Origin: Ruminococcaceae bacterium AM07-15
GTDB taxonomy: Bacteria; Bacillota; Clostridia; Oscillospirales; Butyricicoccaceae
Assembly (NCBI GenBank): GCA_003477405.1
Contig: QUDE01000008.1
Location: 73,909-137,908 of the forward strand
Reading direction: 5' to 3'
Length of the DNA: 64,000 nt
In this document: positions 7,724 through 16,800 of the stretch, piece by piece
Position numbering within the stretch: the first letter of the stretch is position 1
Layout of the letters: each line of letters starts with the position of its first letter
Made by a program: the position numbers and the translations under genes
The notes under the pieces: generated by a model
Told to the model about the DNA's origin: nothing
The model's database searches: none
The model's input: the letters and a program-made list of their open reading frames with translations, nothing else

Positions 7724-8134
7724 TTAAGCGCCCGCAGATTCCCAGGTTGCTTCTGCTGTACCAGAAGCATTGACAACTACTTTGACAATACCTGTCCGGC
7801 CTTTGCTATCCGTATCGTTTTTCTTTGTTCCCTGACCATACTCCTTGATATCTGTTTTTGCGCTCTTCACTTCGCCCTTATCAGCATCATAGTAATATGT
7901 TGCACTGGGCGGCGGTGTCGGCTCAGTCATATAGTATGTAGCAATGGCCGCAGCCTTGGCGGCACGTTCATTGGCGTCGTCAGTGGCTTTCTTGGCCTTG
8001 TCCAGGCTGGACTTTACCATGGGGATGGAGACGATCACCAGGATGGCGATGATGGCCACCACGATGAGCATCTCGATGAGGGTGAAGCCGCCGGAGCGCT
8101 TCATTTTCTTCCGCAGTCTCTCTTTCAGATTCAT
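7724..8134 (-). CDS. pilA: Major type IV pilin (prepilin)
   Basis: A 136-residue prepilin. A basic leader (MNLKERLRKKMKRSGG) is cut before FTLIEMLIVVAIIAIL, with the conserved Glu at +5 and a long hydrophobic helix. After the helix comes an Ala-rich coil, a short Pro-rich loop (TEPTPPPS) and a small C-terminal domain without cysteines. AAGGAGG precedes the ATG. It is called the major pilin because it is small, encoded alone with flanking mRNA hairpins, and lies between pilC and pilD. Competence-type ComGC is an alternative by length, but the full pilM/N/O/T set favours a type IV pilus. Confidence 0.9.
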   Translation of the reverse strand: MNLKERLRKKMKRSGGFTLIEMLIVVAIIAILVIVSIPMVKSSLDKAKKATDDANERAAKAAAIATYYMTEPTPPPSATYYYDADKGEVKSAKTDIKEYGQGTKKNDTDSKGRTGIVKVVVNASGTAEATWESAGA

Positions 8135-8197
8135 ATTGACTCCTCCTTATACTTTCCCTTCGCCTTCCCGGCAAAGGATGCAATACTGTATCCGTCA

Positions 8198-8219
8198 AAA
8201 GGCGGGGGGTGCCGCCTTT
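8198..8219 (-). repeat. Hairpin between pilC and the pilin gene
   Basis: AAAGGCGG (8198-8205) pairs with CCGCCTTT (8212-8219). On the minus strand the second arm runs into TTTTGACGG, a weak terminator-like shape. It may partly separate pilC from the pilin message. Confidence 0.55.
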
Positions 8220-8234
8220 GAAGGTCTCTTTCAA

Positions 8235-9440
8235 TCAAATGGCGTCGTACAGCTGGAACATGGGCAGATAGATGGACAGCAAAATGATGACCACAAAAAC
8301 CGCCATGATACAGATGATAATGGGCTCCAGCAGAGACAAGGCCCGGGCGGACAGCACATCCACCTCGTTGTCATAAAATTCCGCCTGGATCTCCAGCACC
8401 GATTCCAGGGTGCCGGTGGCCTCGCCCATGGCGGTCATGTTCACCAGCATGGGAGGCAGATCCGGGCATTGGCGCATACACTCGCCCAAAGATTGGCCGC
8501 TTTCCACCCCGGGGATGGTATCCCCGATCTGCTGAGACAGATAGGCGTTGCTCACCGAACGGGAAGCGGTGTCCAGTGCTTTCAGAATGGGCATTCCGGC
8601 GGAAAGCATGGCGGACATGGTATGGGAAAACTGGCTGGCCGCCGTCATCAGCGCCACTTTGCCCAAGATGGGCAAAGTCAGCCGGGCCCGGGCCATATGC
8701 ACCCGCCCTTTTTCGGTGGCGGCATACAGCCGCAGGGCAAACAATCCGCCGGCCCCCAGAGCCAGAATCACCCAGATGTATTTGCTGAAAAAGTCAGAAA
8801 GGCCGATGACGATCCGGGTGGTCAAAGGCAGTTCCAGATCCATGCCGGAAAAGGTGGAAGCAAAGGTGGGCACAGCAAAGGTCATGATAACCAGAATGAC
8901 CCCCACCGCCACCATCAACAGGAAAGCGGGATAGATCAGCGCCCCGATGGCCTTGCTCCGTGTCTTGTTCATCCGGTCGTAATAGGTGCTCATCCGCTGG
9001 AAGGCCCGCACCAGATCTCCCGATTCCTCCCCGGACTGGATGGTCTCCACAAACACGGCGGGCAGTTTTCCCTTGCCCCGCTGCAAAAAGCTATAGGACA
9101 GGCTCCAGCCGTTGGCGATGTCCTGGGATACCTGACCCAGCAGCTTTTTCAGCATCCGGTCGGAAACCTGGGAGGCCACCAGGTCCACTGCCTGGTTCAA
9201 TGGCAGGCCGGCCTGGAGGATGATGGAAAACTGGCGGCACATCAGAGCAAAGACCTTCAGGTTGAGCTTCTGGTATTTTTCCAATAAATCGGTGCGCTGG
9301 GCGGAGATTTCCTCCAGCTTGAGCACCACATCATAGCTTTGGCGGATCTGAGCCACTGCCTGGGCGGTATCGGATGCTTCCAGCACCCCTTCGGCCTTCC
9401 GGCCATCGCCGCCCACGGCTTCATAACGATAGGTTGGCAC
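8235..9440 (-). CDS. pilC: Type IV pilus platform protein PilC (T2SS F family)
   Basis: A 401-residue inner-membrane platform protein. Two GspF domains (about residues 68-190 and 270-392) each end in hydrophobic helices, and the family signature LPLNQAVDLVASQVSD and the second-copy GMPILKALDTASRSVSN are visible. PilC recruits pilins and is turned by the PilB and PilT ATPases. The N-terminus MPTYRYEAVGGDGRKAEG is the normal family start. It follows pilT by 15 bases. Confidence 0.94.
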   Translation of the reverse strand: MPTYRYEAVGGDGRKAEGVLEASDTAQAVAQIRQSYDVVLKLEEISAQRTDLLEKYQKLNLKVFALMCRQFSIILQAGLPLNQAVDLVASQVSDRMLKKLLGQVSQDIANGWSLSYSFLQRGKGKLPAVFVETIQSGEESGDLVRAFQRMSTYYDRMNKTRSKAIGALIYPAFLLMVAVGVILVIMTFAVPTFASTFSGMDLELPLTTRIVIGLSDFFSKYIWVILALGAGGLFALRLYAATEKGRVHMARARLTLPILGKVALMTAASQFSHTMSAMLSAGMPILKALDTASRSVSNAYLSQQIGDTIPGVESGQSLGECMRQCPDLPPMLVNMTAMGEATGTLESVLEIQAEFYDNEVDVLSARALSLLEPIIICIMAVFVVIILLSIYLPMFQLYDAI

Positions 9441-9455
9441 GCTTTTCCCCCCTGT

Positions 9456-10541
9456 CTATCGGGTAAATCCCCGGGGCCGGGCCCCCAAGGGCGCCGCTCC
9501 CATACCCTGGGCCGGCGAAGGCGGTGCGTGCATGGCCTGCTCCATGGTCTCCCGGGTGATGGAGCCGCTGCGGTACAGGTTTTGCAGCGCCCGGTCCATC
9601 AGGATATTGCCGATGGCCCCGCCGGTCTGAATGGCGTTCTGGATCTGAGGGGTCTTGCCCTCCCGGATCAGATTGCGGATGGCATCGTCGGTTTTCATCA
9701 CCTCGCAGGCCAGCACCCGCCCGCTTCCCGAGGCCTTGGGCAGAAGCTGCTGGGAAAGCACCGCTTTCAGGGTCATGGACAGCTGCAAGCGGATCTGCTG
9801 CTGCCGCTCGGCCGGGAATACATCCACGATACGGTCGATGGAATCGGCCGCCGAATTGGTGTGCACCGTGCCGAACACCAGATGCCCGGTCTCTGCGGCG
9901 GTGAGGGCGGTCTGGATGGTGTCCAGATCCCGCATCTCACCCACCAGAATCACATCCGGGTCCTCACGCAGCGCAGCCCGCAGCCCGGCGGCAAAGCTCA
10001 TGGTGTCCCGGCCGATCTCCCGCTGGTTGATCAGGCTCTGGTCCGGTGTGTAAATATATTCCACCGGGTCCTCCAGAGTGAGGATGTGCACCGGCTTTGT
10101 GTGGTTGATCCGGTCCAGCAGCGAAGCCAGGGTGGTGGATTTGCCCGAACCGGTCTCGCCGGTGATGAGCACCAGACCCTGGTTATAGGAACAGAACTCC
10201 TGAGCCACCGGCGGCAGCCCCAGTTCCTCCAAAGGCGGGATATGGTCATTGAGCAAACGGATGGCAGCGGAATAAGCCCCCTGCTGCCGGAACACATTGA
10301 TACGGCAGCGCACCCCGGCAATGGTCCGGGCCAGGTCCACCTCCCCGGCCTGCTCCAGCTGGGGAAAATCCTCCCCGGCCAGCTCGTGGGCAAACCGAAG
10401 ACATTGCTCCTTGTCCAGCCGATCCTCTTCCAGGTTCTGTATGCTTCCATCCACCCGGCACTTGGGGGGAAGTCCCTGCACCAGGTGCACATCGGATGAG
10501 CGCTGCTCCCTGGCTTTTTCGATCAAACTCTCTATGTTCAT
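9456..10541 (-). CDS. pilT: Pilus retraction ATPase PilT
   Basis: A 361-residue hexameric ATPase that powers pilus retraction, and so twitching and DNA uptake. Visible are the Walker A GETGSGKST, the Asp-rich segment HILTLEDPVEYIY, Walker B-like VILVGEMRDLDTIQ and the His box HLVFGTVHTNSAADSIDR. The ATG at 10541 overlaps the pilB stop (ATGA) and follows GGGGGA; the longer frame to 10613 is only pilB antiphase reading. The C-terminus continues about 20 residues past the usual end with a Pro/Ala/Gly-rich tail. It is the only retraction ATPase in the locus. Confidence 0.94.
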   Translation of the reverse strand: MNIESLIEKAREQRSSDVHLVQGLPPKCRVDGSIQNLEEDRLDKEQCLRFAHELAGEDFPQLEQAGEVDLARTIAGVRCRINVFRQQGAYSAAIRLLNDHIPPLEELGLPPVAQEFCSYNQGLVLITGETGSGKSTTLASLLDRINHTKPVHILTLEDPVEYIYTPDQSLINQREIGRDTMSFAAGLRAALREDPDVILVGEMRDLDTIQTALTAAETGHLVFGTVHTNSAADSIDRIVDVFPAERQQQIRLQLSMTLKAVLSQQLLPKASGSGRVLACEVMKTDDAIRNLIREGKTPQIQNAIQTGGAIGNILMDRALQNLYRSGSITRETMEQAMHAPPSPAQGMGAAPLGARPRGFTR

Positions 10542-12241
10542 TTCACTTGTCCCCCTATGACCTTGACGATTTCCTCTGTGGTGGTAATGCCCTCGGCCAC
10601 CAGATGGGCGCAATCCTCCAGAATGGGCCGGAAGGTGGAGCGGCGCACCGCTTCCTCCATGGCCTTCCGATCCTTCTGATGGATGGCGTGGCGCATATCC
10701 GGGGTCATGGTGAGGATTTCAAACACACCTGTCCGGCCCCGGTAGCCGGTATGGAAACACTCGGAACACCCGGTGCCCCGGTAAAACTGGTAGTCACCCT
10801 GGGGCAGTTCCAAAAGCTCCAGCTCTTCTTGGGAGGGGGTGTAGGCCTGCTTGCACCGGGGGCAAATTTTCCGCACCAGCCGCTGGGAGATGATGCCCCG
10901 CACGCCGCCGGCGATGAGATAAGGCTCCACCCCGATGTCCAGCAGACGGTCGATGGAAGAAAGGGCATCGTTGGTATGGATGGTGGTGAACACCAGGTGG
11001 CCCGTCATGGCGGCCCGCATGGCGATCTCCGCTGTTTCACCGTCCCGGATCTCGCCCACGGCGATGATGTCCGGGTCCTGGCGCAGCACCGCCCGCAAAG
11101 CATTGGCAAAGGTCAGGTCGGTGCGGTCGTTGATCTGCACCTGGCAGACCCCTTCCATGTGGTATTCCACCGGGTCTTCCAGGGAAATCAGGTTGATCTC
11201 TTCGCTCTTTTTCTGATCGATCATGGTATACAATGTGGAGGTTTTGCCCGAACCGGTGGGGCCTACCACCATCAGCACCCCTTCCCGGCTCCCGGCCATC
11301 AGGTCCAGGAATCTCTTCCGGTTTTCTCCCCGCAGGCCGATGCCCTCCACCGAAACCATCTTTTCATCCTTCCGCAGCAGACGGATCACGATCTTTTCCC
11401 CATAAATGGTGGGCAAAGTGGATACACGCAGATCCAGATTTTCCTGCTGCACCGTCATATTGATACGGCCGTCCTGGGGGATGTTTTTCTGGGCGATGTC
11501 CATCTGGGCCATGATCTTGATGCGGGAAATCACCGACATCTGCAATTCCCGGGGAACAGTGATGATATGGCGCAAAGCGCCGTCGATGCGCATACGGATG
11601 GACAGCTGCGTGCCCATAGGCTCCAGATGGATGTCGCTGGCCTTTTCGGTATAGGCCCGCTGGATGATGGAGTTGACCAGCCGGATGGTAGGGGCGGCAT
11701 TTTCGTCCTCCTCATCGGCGGCCAGCTGGAATTCCTCTCCCATCCGCACCGCCGAACCATATTGGTTGGTGTCCAGATCCCGGCGCATATCCTCGATGGC
11801 CTTCATGGTGCCCTGGTTGCTGTACAGGTTCTGCAACGCCCGCTCCAGGGCCTCCTCGGTGGCGATCATAGGAATGACCTGACGGCGTGTAGCCGCTCCC
11901 ACCTCTTCGATGGCGGCAAAATTCAGCGGATCGCTCATGCCCAGGTACAGTTCCGAGCGGGTGGCCCGCACCGGCACCACCCGGTGCTTTTTGGCCAGGC
12001 TCTTGGGCACCAGCTGCGCCATCTCCGAGGAAATGGACGCCGAATTCAGATCGATGAATTCCAGGCCCAGCTGAGCCATCAGAGCGTCGATAACCTGGCT
12101 TTCGGTGATGATATGACTGTCCCGCAGCACATCGCCCAGCCGCTTGCCGTTTTCCTTCTGGATGGCCAGGGCCTGCTGGAGCTGCTGCTGGGTAATGGCC
12201 CCGCTGCCCACCAGCAGGTCGCCCAGTCTTGTGTATTTCAT
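10538..12241 (-). CDS. pilB: Pilus extension ATPase PilB with MshEN-type c-di-GMP-binding N-terminus
   Basis: A 567-residue extension motor. The N-terminal domain has two 24-residue MshEN motifs, each starting RLGD (about residues 5-28 and 34-57), separated by the 5-residue spacer KENGK; this fold binds cyclic di-GMP in known homologues. The second motif has His where the first has the mid-motif Gly. The ATPase core has Walker A GPTGSGKTST, the Asp box LISLEDPVEYHMEG, Walker B IIAVGEIRDGETAEIA and His box TTIHTNDALSSIDR. A zinc-binding tetracysteine site (CPRC and CSEC) is near the C-terminus. The ATG at 12241 follows GGAGGAAGTAT and overlaps the upstream stop. The c-di-GMP genes upstream fit direct control of extension. 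Confidence 0.94.
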   Translation of the reverse strand: MKYTRLGDLLVGSGAITQQQLQQALAIQKENGKRLGDVLRDSHIITESQVIDALMAQLGLEFIDLNSASISSEMAQLVPKSLAKKHRVVPVRATRSELYLGMSDPLNFAAIEEVGAATRRQVIPMIATEEALERALQNLYSNQGTMKAIEDMRRDLDTNQYGSAVRMGEEFQLAADEEDENAAPTIRLVNSIIQRAYTEKASDIHLEPMGTQLSIRMRIDGALRHIITVPRELQMSVISRIKIMAQMDIAQKNIPQDGRINMTVQQENLDLRVSTLPTIYGEKIVIRLLRKDEKMVSVEGIGLRGENRKRFLDLMAGSREGVLMVVGPTGSGKTSTLYTMIDQKKSEEINLISLEDPVEYHMEGVCQVQINDRTDLTFANALRAVLRQDPDIIAVGEIRDGETAEIAMRAAMTGHLVFTTIHTNDALSSIDRLLDIGVEPYLIAGGVRGIISQRLVRKICPRCKQAYTPSQEELELLELPQGDYQFYRGTGCSECFHTGYRGRTGVFEILTMTPDMRHAIHQKDRKAMEEAVRRSTFRPILEDCAHLVAEGITTTEEIVKVIGGQVK

Positions 12242-12747
12242 ATACTTCCTCCCTCCCCCCGGTCTCCATTGAGACAACGGACGGAAAAACTGGTTGCTTG
12301 ATTTTCTCCTGTCACCCCGGACACCTGCAATTCCACATGGAAAACACCGTCTTCATAGGTGATCTTGTAATTTTCGATCTGGCCGGTGCCATTCCCATAA
12401 GCACCGGTGGAAAGCATACGCCGGCCATTGGCCAGCAGCTGTCCCTGATCGTCCAGACTCAGAACGGTCCGGCGGCCATAACTGATGCTGGTGTAGTAAT
12501 CCAGGGTGCCATCGGGCAAAAGGGTCACATCCCGGGCAAAACGCAGCTCCCGGGTGAGCAGATCGGTGAGCGTGGACAAAAGCAGACGGCTTTCCGCCTG
12601 GCTTGTCACCTGCTGGTAGCTGCGATGGGCCATGGAAAGGCCGGTGTGGAGCATCAGGGCCAGCACAGCCAGCACTCCCGCCGCCGCTACCGCTTCCACC
12701 AAAGTCACGCCTTTCTGGCTTTTCAGCTTGCTTTTCATGGCTCTCAT
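12238..12747 (-). CDS. Minor pilin, PilW/GspJ-like
   Basis: A 169-residue protein with a class III prepilin leader: MRAMKSKLKSQKG is cut before VTLVEAVAAAGVLAVLAL, with Glu at +5. The C-terminal domain is beta-rich (LPDGTLDYYTSISYGRRTVL), as in GspJ/PilW minor pilins. It overlaps its upstream neighbour and pilB by 4 bp each, so translation is probably coupled. It is likely part of the pilus tip complex with the next two genes and the giant adhesin. Confidence 0.82.
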   Translation of the reverse strand: MRAMKSKLKSQKGVTLVEAVAAAGVLAVLALMLHTGLSMAHRSYQQVTSQAESRLLLSTLTDLLTRELRFARDVTLLPDGTLDYYTSISYGRRTVLSLDDQGQLLANGRRMLSTGAYGNGTGQIENYKITYEDGVFHVELQVSGVTGENQATSFSVRCLNGDRGEGGSI

Positions 12748-13073
12748 GGGCCGGTCGCCTTCAAGCCATAGGAATACAGCTCCTCTGTGCCATAGACCTG
12801 CACCGGGAGCGGGACCTCCCCGCTGCCCTCTGTGACCTTTACCTGAGCGTCAGACTCTACCCCCTCGGCCACGGGAGTCTCACGGTTTTCCGCCGCCGAA
12901 AGGGCCTGGTAAAACCGGTCATCGGTCTCATCGCTTTTGCGGATCATCTGGATGGAGGCCGCCACACCGCTCATGAGCAGCGCCACCGACAGAGCAGAAA
13001 TCAGAATGGCCGCCAGCAGCTCCACCAGGGTTTCCCCTTTTTGGCTTTTCAGCTTGTTTTTCATGGCGTTCAT
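12744..13073 (-). CDS. Minor pilin, PilV/GspI-like
   Basis: A 109-residue prepilin: MNAMKNKLKSQKG is cut before ETLVELLAAILISALSVALL, with Glu at +5. The short soluble domain has an acidic stretch. The ATG at 13073 follows GAGGAGGAAGA and overlaps the previous stop; an alternative ATG at 13064 lacks its own ribosome-binding site. Size and order (after the GspK-like gene, before the GspJ-like one) suggest a GspI/PilV role in the tip complex. Confidence 0.8.
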   Translation of the reverse strand: MNAMKNKLKSQKGETLVELLAAILISALSVALLMSGVAASIQMIRKSDETDDRFYQALSAAENRETPVAEGVESDAQVKVTEGSGEVPLPVQVYGTEELYSYGLKATGP

Positions 13074-13813
13074 TCTTCCTCCTCTCCGGTGGTGATCCAG
13101 CCCACTTTCCACTGCAACGGTTCCGTTTTGTTATCTCCTTGAGAAAGCGTACCGGGCAGAGAAGGCCGGTTGGTGCTGGGAGTCAGCTCGGCCTGGAGCT
13201 GGTAGCCGTCCAGCTGGGCCGTCAGCTCAATGGCATAGGATTCTTCCACCACTTTCAGCTGTACCTCCACCTCTTTTTCGTCCAGTGCTGTACCGGTCTG
13301 GGGATGTACCTTCCAGGTGTGGGTAAAGATGCCTCCCCTTTGCAGAGTCAATGTGGCAAACTTGTCTCTATCCAAAGTGCTTTCGATCTGCCGGGCAAAC
13401 AGGGTATCCAGATCGTTTTTCAGCAGTCCAGTCAGCTGGGATTCTGTATCCGCCTCTTTGTAAGCACAGCTGCCTTCCAGCTGAGTGAAGTAGTAATAAG
13501 TGGTCGTTTCAATGGTCTCTTCACCGGTTTCCGGGTCTTTCACCGACATTTCCTCCACTACTTCCTTTTCCTTGTAATTGTATTTTCCCCGGTATTCCGA
13601 ACGGACAATCTCATCACAAATGAGATCCACCGCCGAAGACAGGGCCAGATAGCTTTGGTGCTCCCGAAGATTGCTGCGGGCTTTGCCTGCATTGGACACC
13701 GCCGCCATCAGGATGGTGGCCGAGACCAGAGAGCACAGCGCAAGAAACAGCAGGGCCAACAGCAGGGAGGCTCCCCGCTGGCTTTGGAGTTTTCTTTTCA
13801 AAGCTGTTTTCAT
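13070..13813 (-). CDS. Minor pilin lacking Glu5, PilX/GspK-like
   Basis: A 247-residue protein with leader MKTALKRKLQSQRG before ASLLLALLFLALCSLVSATIL. Position +5 is Leu, not the Glu found in most pilins. Loss of Glu5 is a known property of GspK-type subunits, which sit at the very tip and need no partner above them. The soluble part is acidic and begins with a helix like PilX N-termini (SYLALSSAVDLICDEI). It overlaps both neighbours by 4 bp. Confidence 0.82.
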   Translation of the reverse strand: MKTALKRKLQSQRGASLLLALLFLALCSLVSATILMAAVSNAGKARSNLREHQSYLALSSAVDLICDEIVRSEYRGKYNYKEKEVVEEMSVKDPETGEETIETTTYYYFTQLEGSCAYKEADTESQLTGLLKNDLDTLFARQIESTLDRDKFATLTLQRGGIFTHTWKVHPQTGTALDEKEVEVQLKVVEESYAIELTAQLDGYQLQAELTPSTNRPSLPGTLSQGDNKTEPLQWKVGWITTGEEEE

Positions 13814-16800
13814 GGCTGGCCCCCTTCTGCCTGATCCCGGATATTCACCTGCAGATACTGCCACTGGATATGGATCCGGCCTTCATACTGGAAGGCGATG
13901 CGCAGCCGCACCGAAGCGATAGTGAGATAAATTTCCTGGGCATAGGCGGTGATTTCCACAGTGCCGGGAATTTCTGCTCCATCCGAATCCACAGCCCATT
14001 GGGCCCAGATCATCTCCCGCATTTCTTCGCCCACTTCTTCGATCTCCACAATGTGGATCTCTTCCACAGTTTGTTTCTCGCCGTTCATCCACAATTCCAG
14101 ATCCTGGGCGGTGTAATTCTGCTTCTGCTCTGTTTCCCCTGCTTTCAGCACAAATTCCAATGGGGGAAGCTGCACTTCCGCCGTCTCCACTTCCAGCGAC
14201 AGGGCGCTGGTGGCCTGATAGCCGACGCCGCCATAGGTGAAACCATAGGCCAGCGTCATCTGGGTGGCCCCCAATGCCTGACGGCTTTCGGCTGCCAGGG
14301 AAATGGCGCTGAAATCGGTTTCCACCTGGGTGAAGTAGGCAGGATCAAATTCCGCTGTCAGCGCAGTCAGCTGAATTTGTTCTTTCAGCTTTTCGGGCAG
14401 AGACTTGTTTTCCCCATCCCGCAATTCCAGCGGCACTTCCACCCGTTCCTCGGTGAATACCTTCACCGGCAAGGGATCGGCCGCGGCCAGGCGCAGATTG
14501 GCTGTCACATTGATCGTCACATCCAGGGTATAGGTCTTTCCATTCACTTGATAGGATACCGTCACTGTGGTGCTGCCCGCCTGAAGGGCTGTGACCTGTA
14601 CGGTGCAGTCGTTCTGTGAGCTGCCTGTCAGCTTGGCCTGAGCGATTGCCGGCGCAGCACTTTGCACCTGCCACTTTCCTCCCGGCTCCACACCGGACAA
14701 AGTGAAGGTTTCCTCCCAGACCGCTCCTCCTTTTTCCTCCGAATAATCGGCAAAAAGATCCAGATTTACCGGCAGAGCGCCGCTGGGACGGCGGATACCT
14801 TCCAAGGGCCAGTCGCCGTAATGCACATTGGCCAGCCCGCTTTTCACCAGATCGCTGGACTGGGTGAGAATGGTGGGGAAGGGATAATCTTTGCCCAACA
14901 GACTGAGATCGTTACCGAAACTGTACCGTCCATCCAAAGAGTCTCCCTGGTCTGTTTCGGTGGTGACAGTGGAAAATCCGGCATTTTGCAAACTCTTGAA
15001 AGCATCTCCGGAAGAGAGGCTTTTATAGGAACAGTTTTGCACATTTTCTGATCTGTCCAATGCACTATTGTCTGCTGTTTGGGCAAGATAGAAGCATTTT
15101 TTATAGTTCGCCAACCTGGAAGAATTCTCTTTGCGTAAAATTTCTCCCAGACCGCCAATGGCATAATAACTGCCGCCGGCCTGTGTTCTTTGCTTCAATC
15201 TGGCATCCACATCCACATATGTATAGCAATTTTGGAATGTGGTAACCAGCCATTCCGGCACTTTATTATCTTCCAAACCGGCCTGAATGGGAGGAGGCGT
15301 ATAACCAGCAACTGTGGCGAAATTCAATGTTTTCATGAAATAGCCGCCGGTGATGCCGCCGATATGAAGATTGGATTTCGAATTTTCCAACAAATTCTCT
15401 CCTTGGACAATGCTTCCTCCCGAATAACAGTTGGTGATGGTTTTTTGGCAGGAACCGGCTATACCACCCACACGAATGTTTCGTGCATCATCGCTGTGTC
15501 TGAAATTCAATTCGATACGGGTGACAGCTGTACACTTGCTCAAAGCCATATTGCATATGCCTACCAGCCCGCCTACACCGCCTCCGCCGTATTCACAGCC
15601 AGAGTTATTGTCATAAATGGTGTATCCGGCCACAGCGCAGTTCTGAATGGAGCGGTTGCTCTCTCCCGTATTCGCTGCAAGTCCCACCAATCCACCAATG
15701 GCATACCAGGTTCTGTATTCTGAACTATTCTGCGGATTGGTGGCAGAAATAGTAGCCTTACCGCTGGGAGAGTACAGAACAATGTTGCTCAGATTTGCAT
15801 TGACTGTCACGCCAAACAAGCCAGTGGTGTTCACATGCTCTGTGGAAATGGACAGTTCCTGAATCGTGTAATCGTTTCCATTGTAGCTTCCACTGAACCA
15901 AGCAATGATCTTCCCCGGTGTATCCGGTTTGGTTCCCTCAGCAATCTTGTCATAAAGCGCTGCAATAGGGGTGTAATCTTTCACCTGGCTGCCGTCCAGA
16001 TCATGGGTCTGCACCCAGGAATATTGTCGTCCCTGCTGAACTGTCAGCCAGTTATTGAGGAAGAGATAACCTTCCCCGCCTCCTGGCGCAGCCACCCGAT
16101 CGACAGTCTTCTCCCCCCGATATGCGTACCAGTTGATAAACTGGAGTTGCTGGATAGACCGCACCTGATAGGGATTGCTCGTGGTTCCCGGCAATTCCTG
16201 CGCCATAGCGCTCATCGATGCCGCAAACAAAGGATTCAAACGAACTGTAAAACTGCCGTTCAATGTCCAGATTCCCACTGGCGGCTGGATGCTTGCCTGA
16301 TTTTCTTCTTCATTCACCACCAAGTGCAGACCTTGCCCCTGGTCTTCCTGCCAGGTGTTATAGCTATAAAATTGATATTGCTCACCCATCAAGTGGCGCA
16401 GCGCCTCGTTGGCTTCTGGATTGGTTGTGGCACTGTTCACAGAAAAGGGGCTGTCGTTCCAATAAACATCCTGGCTTTTCAGCGTAGGCCGGCTCAAAGA
16501 GCTTTGGTGGAAATAGCCATAGCCATACTGGGTGACCACACCATTGTCCCCGTGGGCCTCCGAAAGAGTAGAACTGTAAATGGCCTGATTTCCTCCATCG
16601 GAAATGGCGCTGAGATGATAGGAAGAAACCCCATCAATAACCAGCTCTTCCCAATAATAGACGCCCATGCTTCCCAGATCCATCCGATCCGGCCAGGCAC
16701 CATAATGAATATATGTCCCCTCATCCCCCACCAATGTGCCGGGATAGGGATAATCTCCTGTTTCCACAGCGGCGACCGCTTTTCCCATGCCCATGGCATC

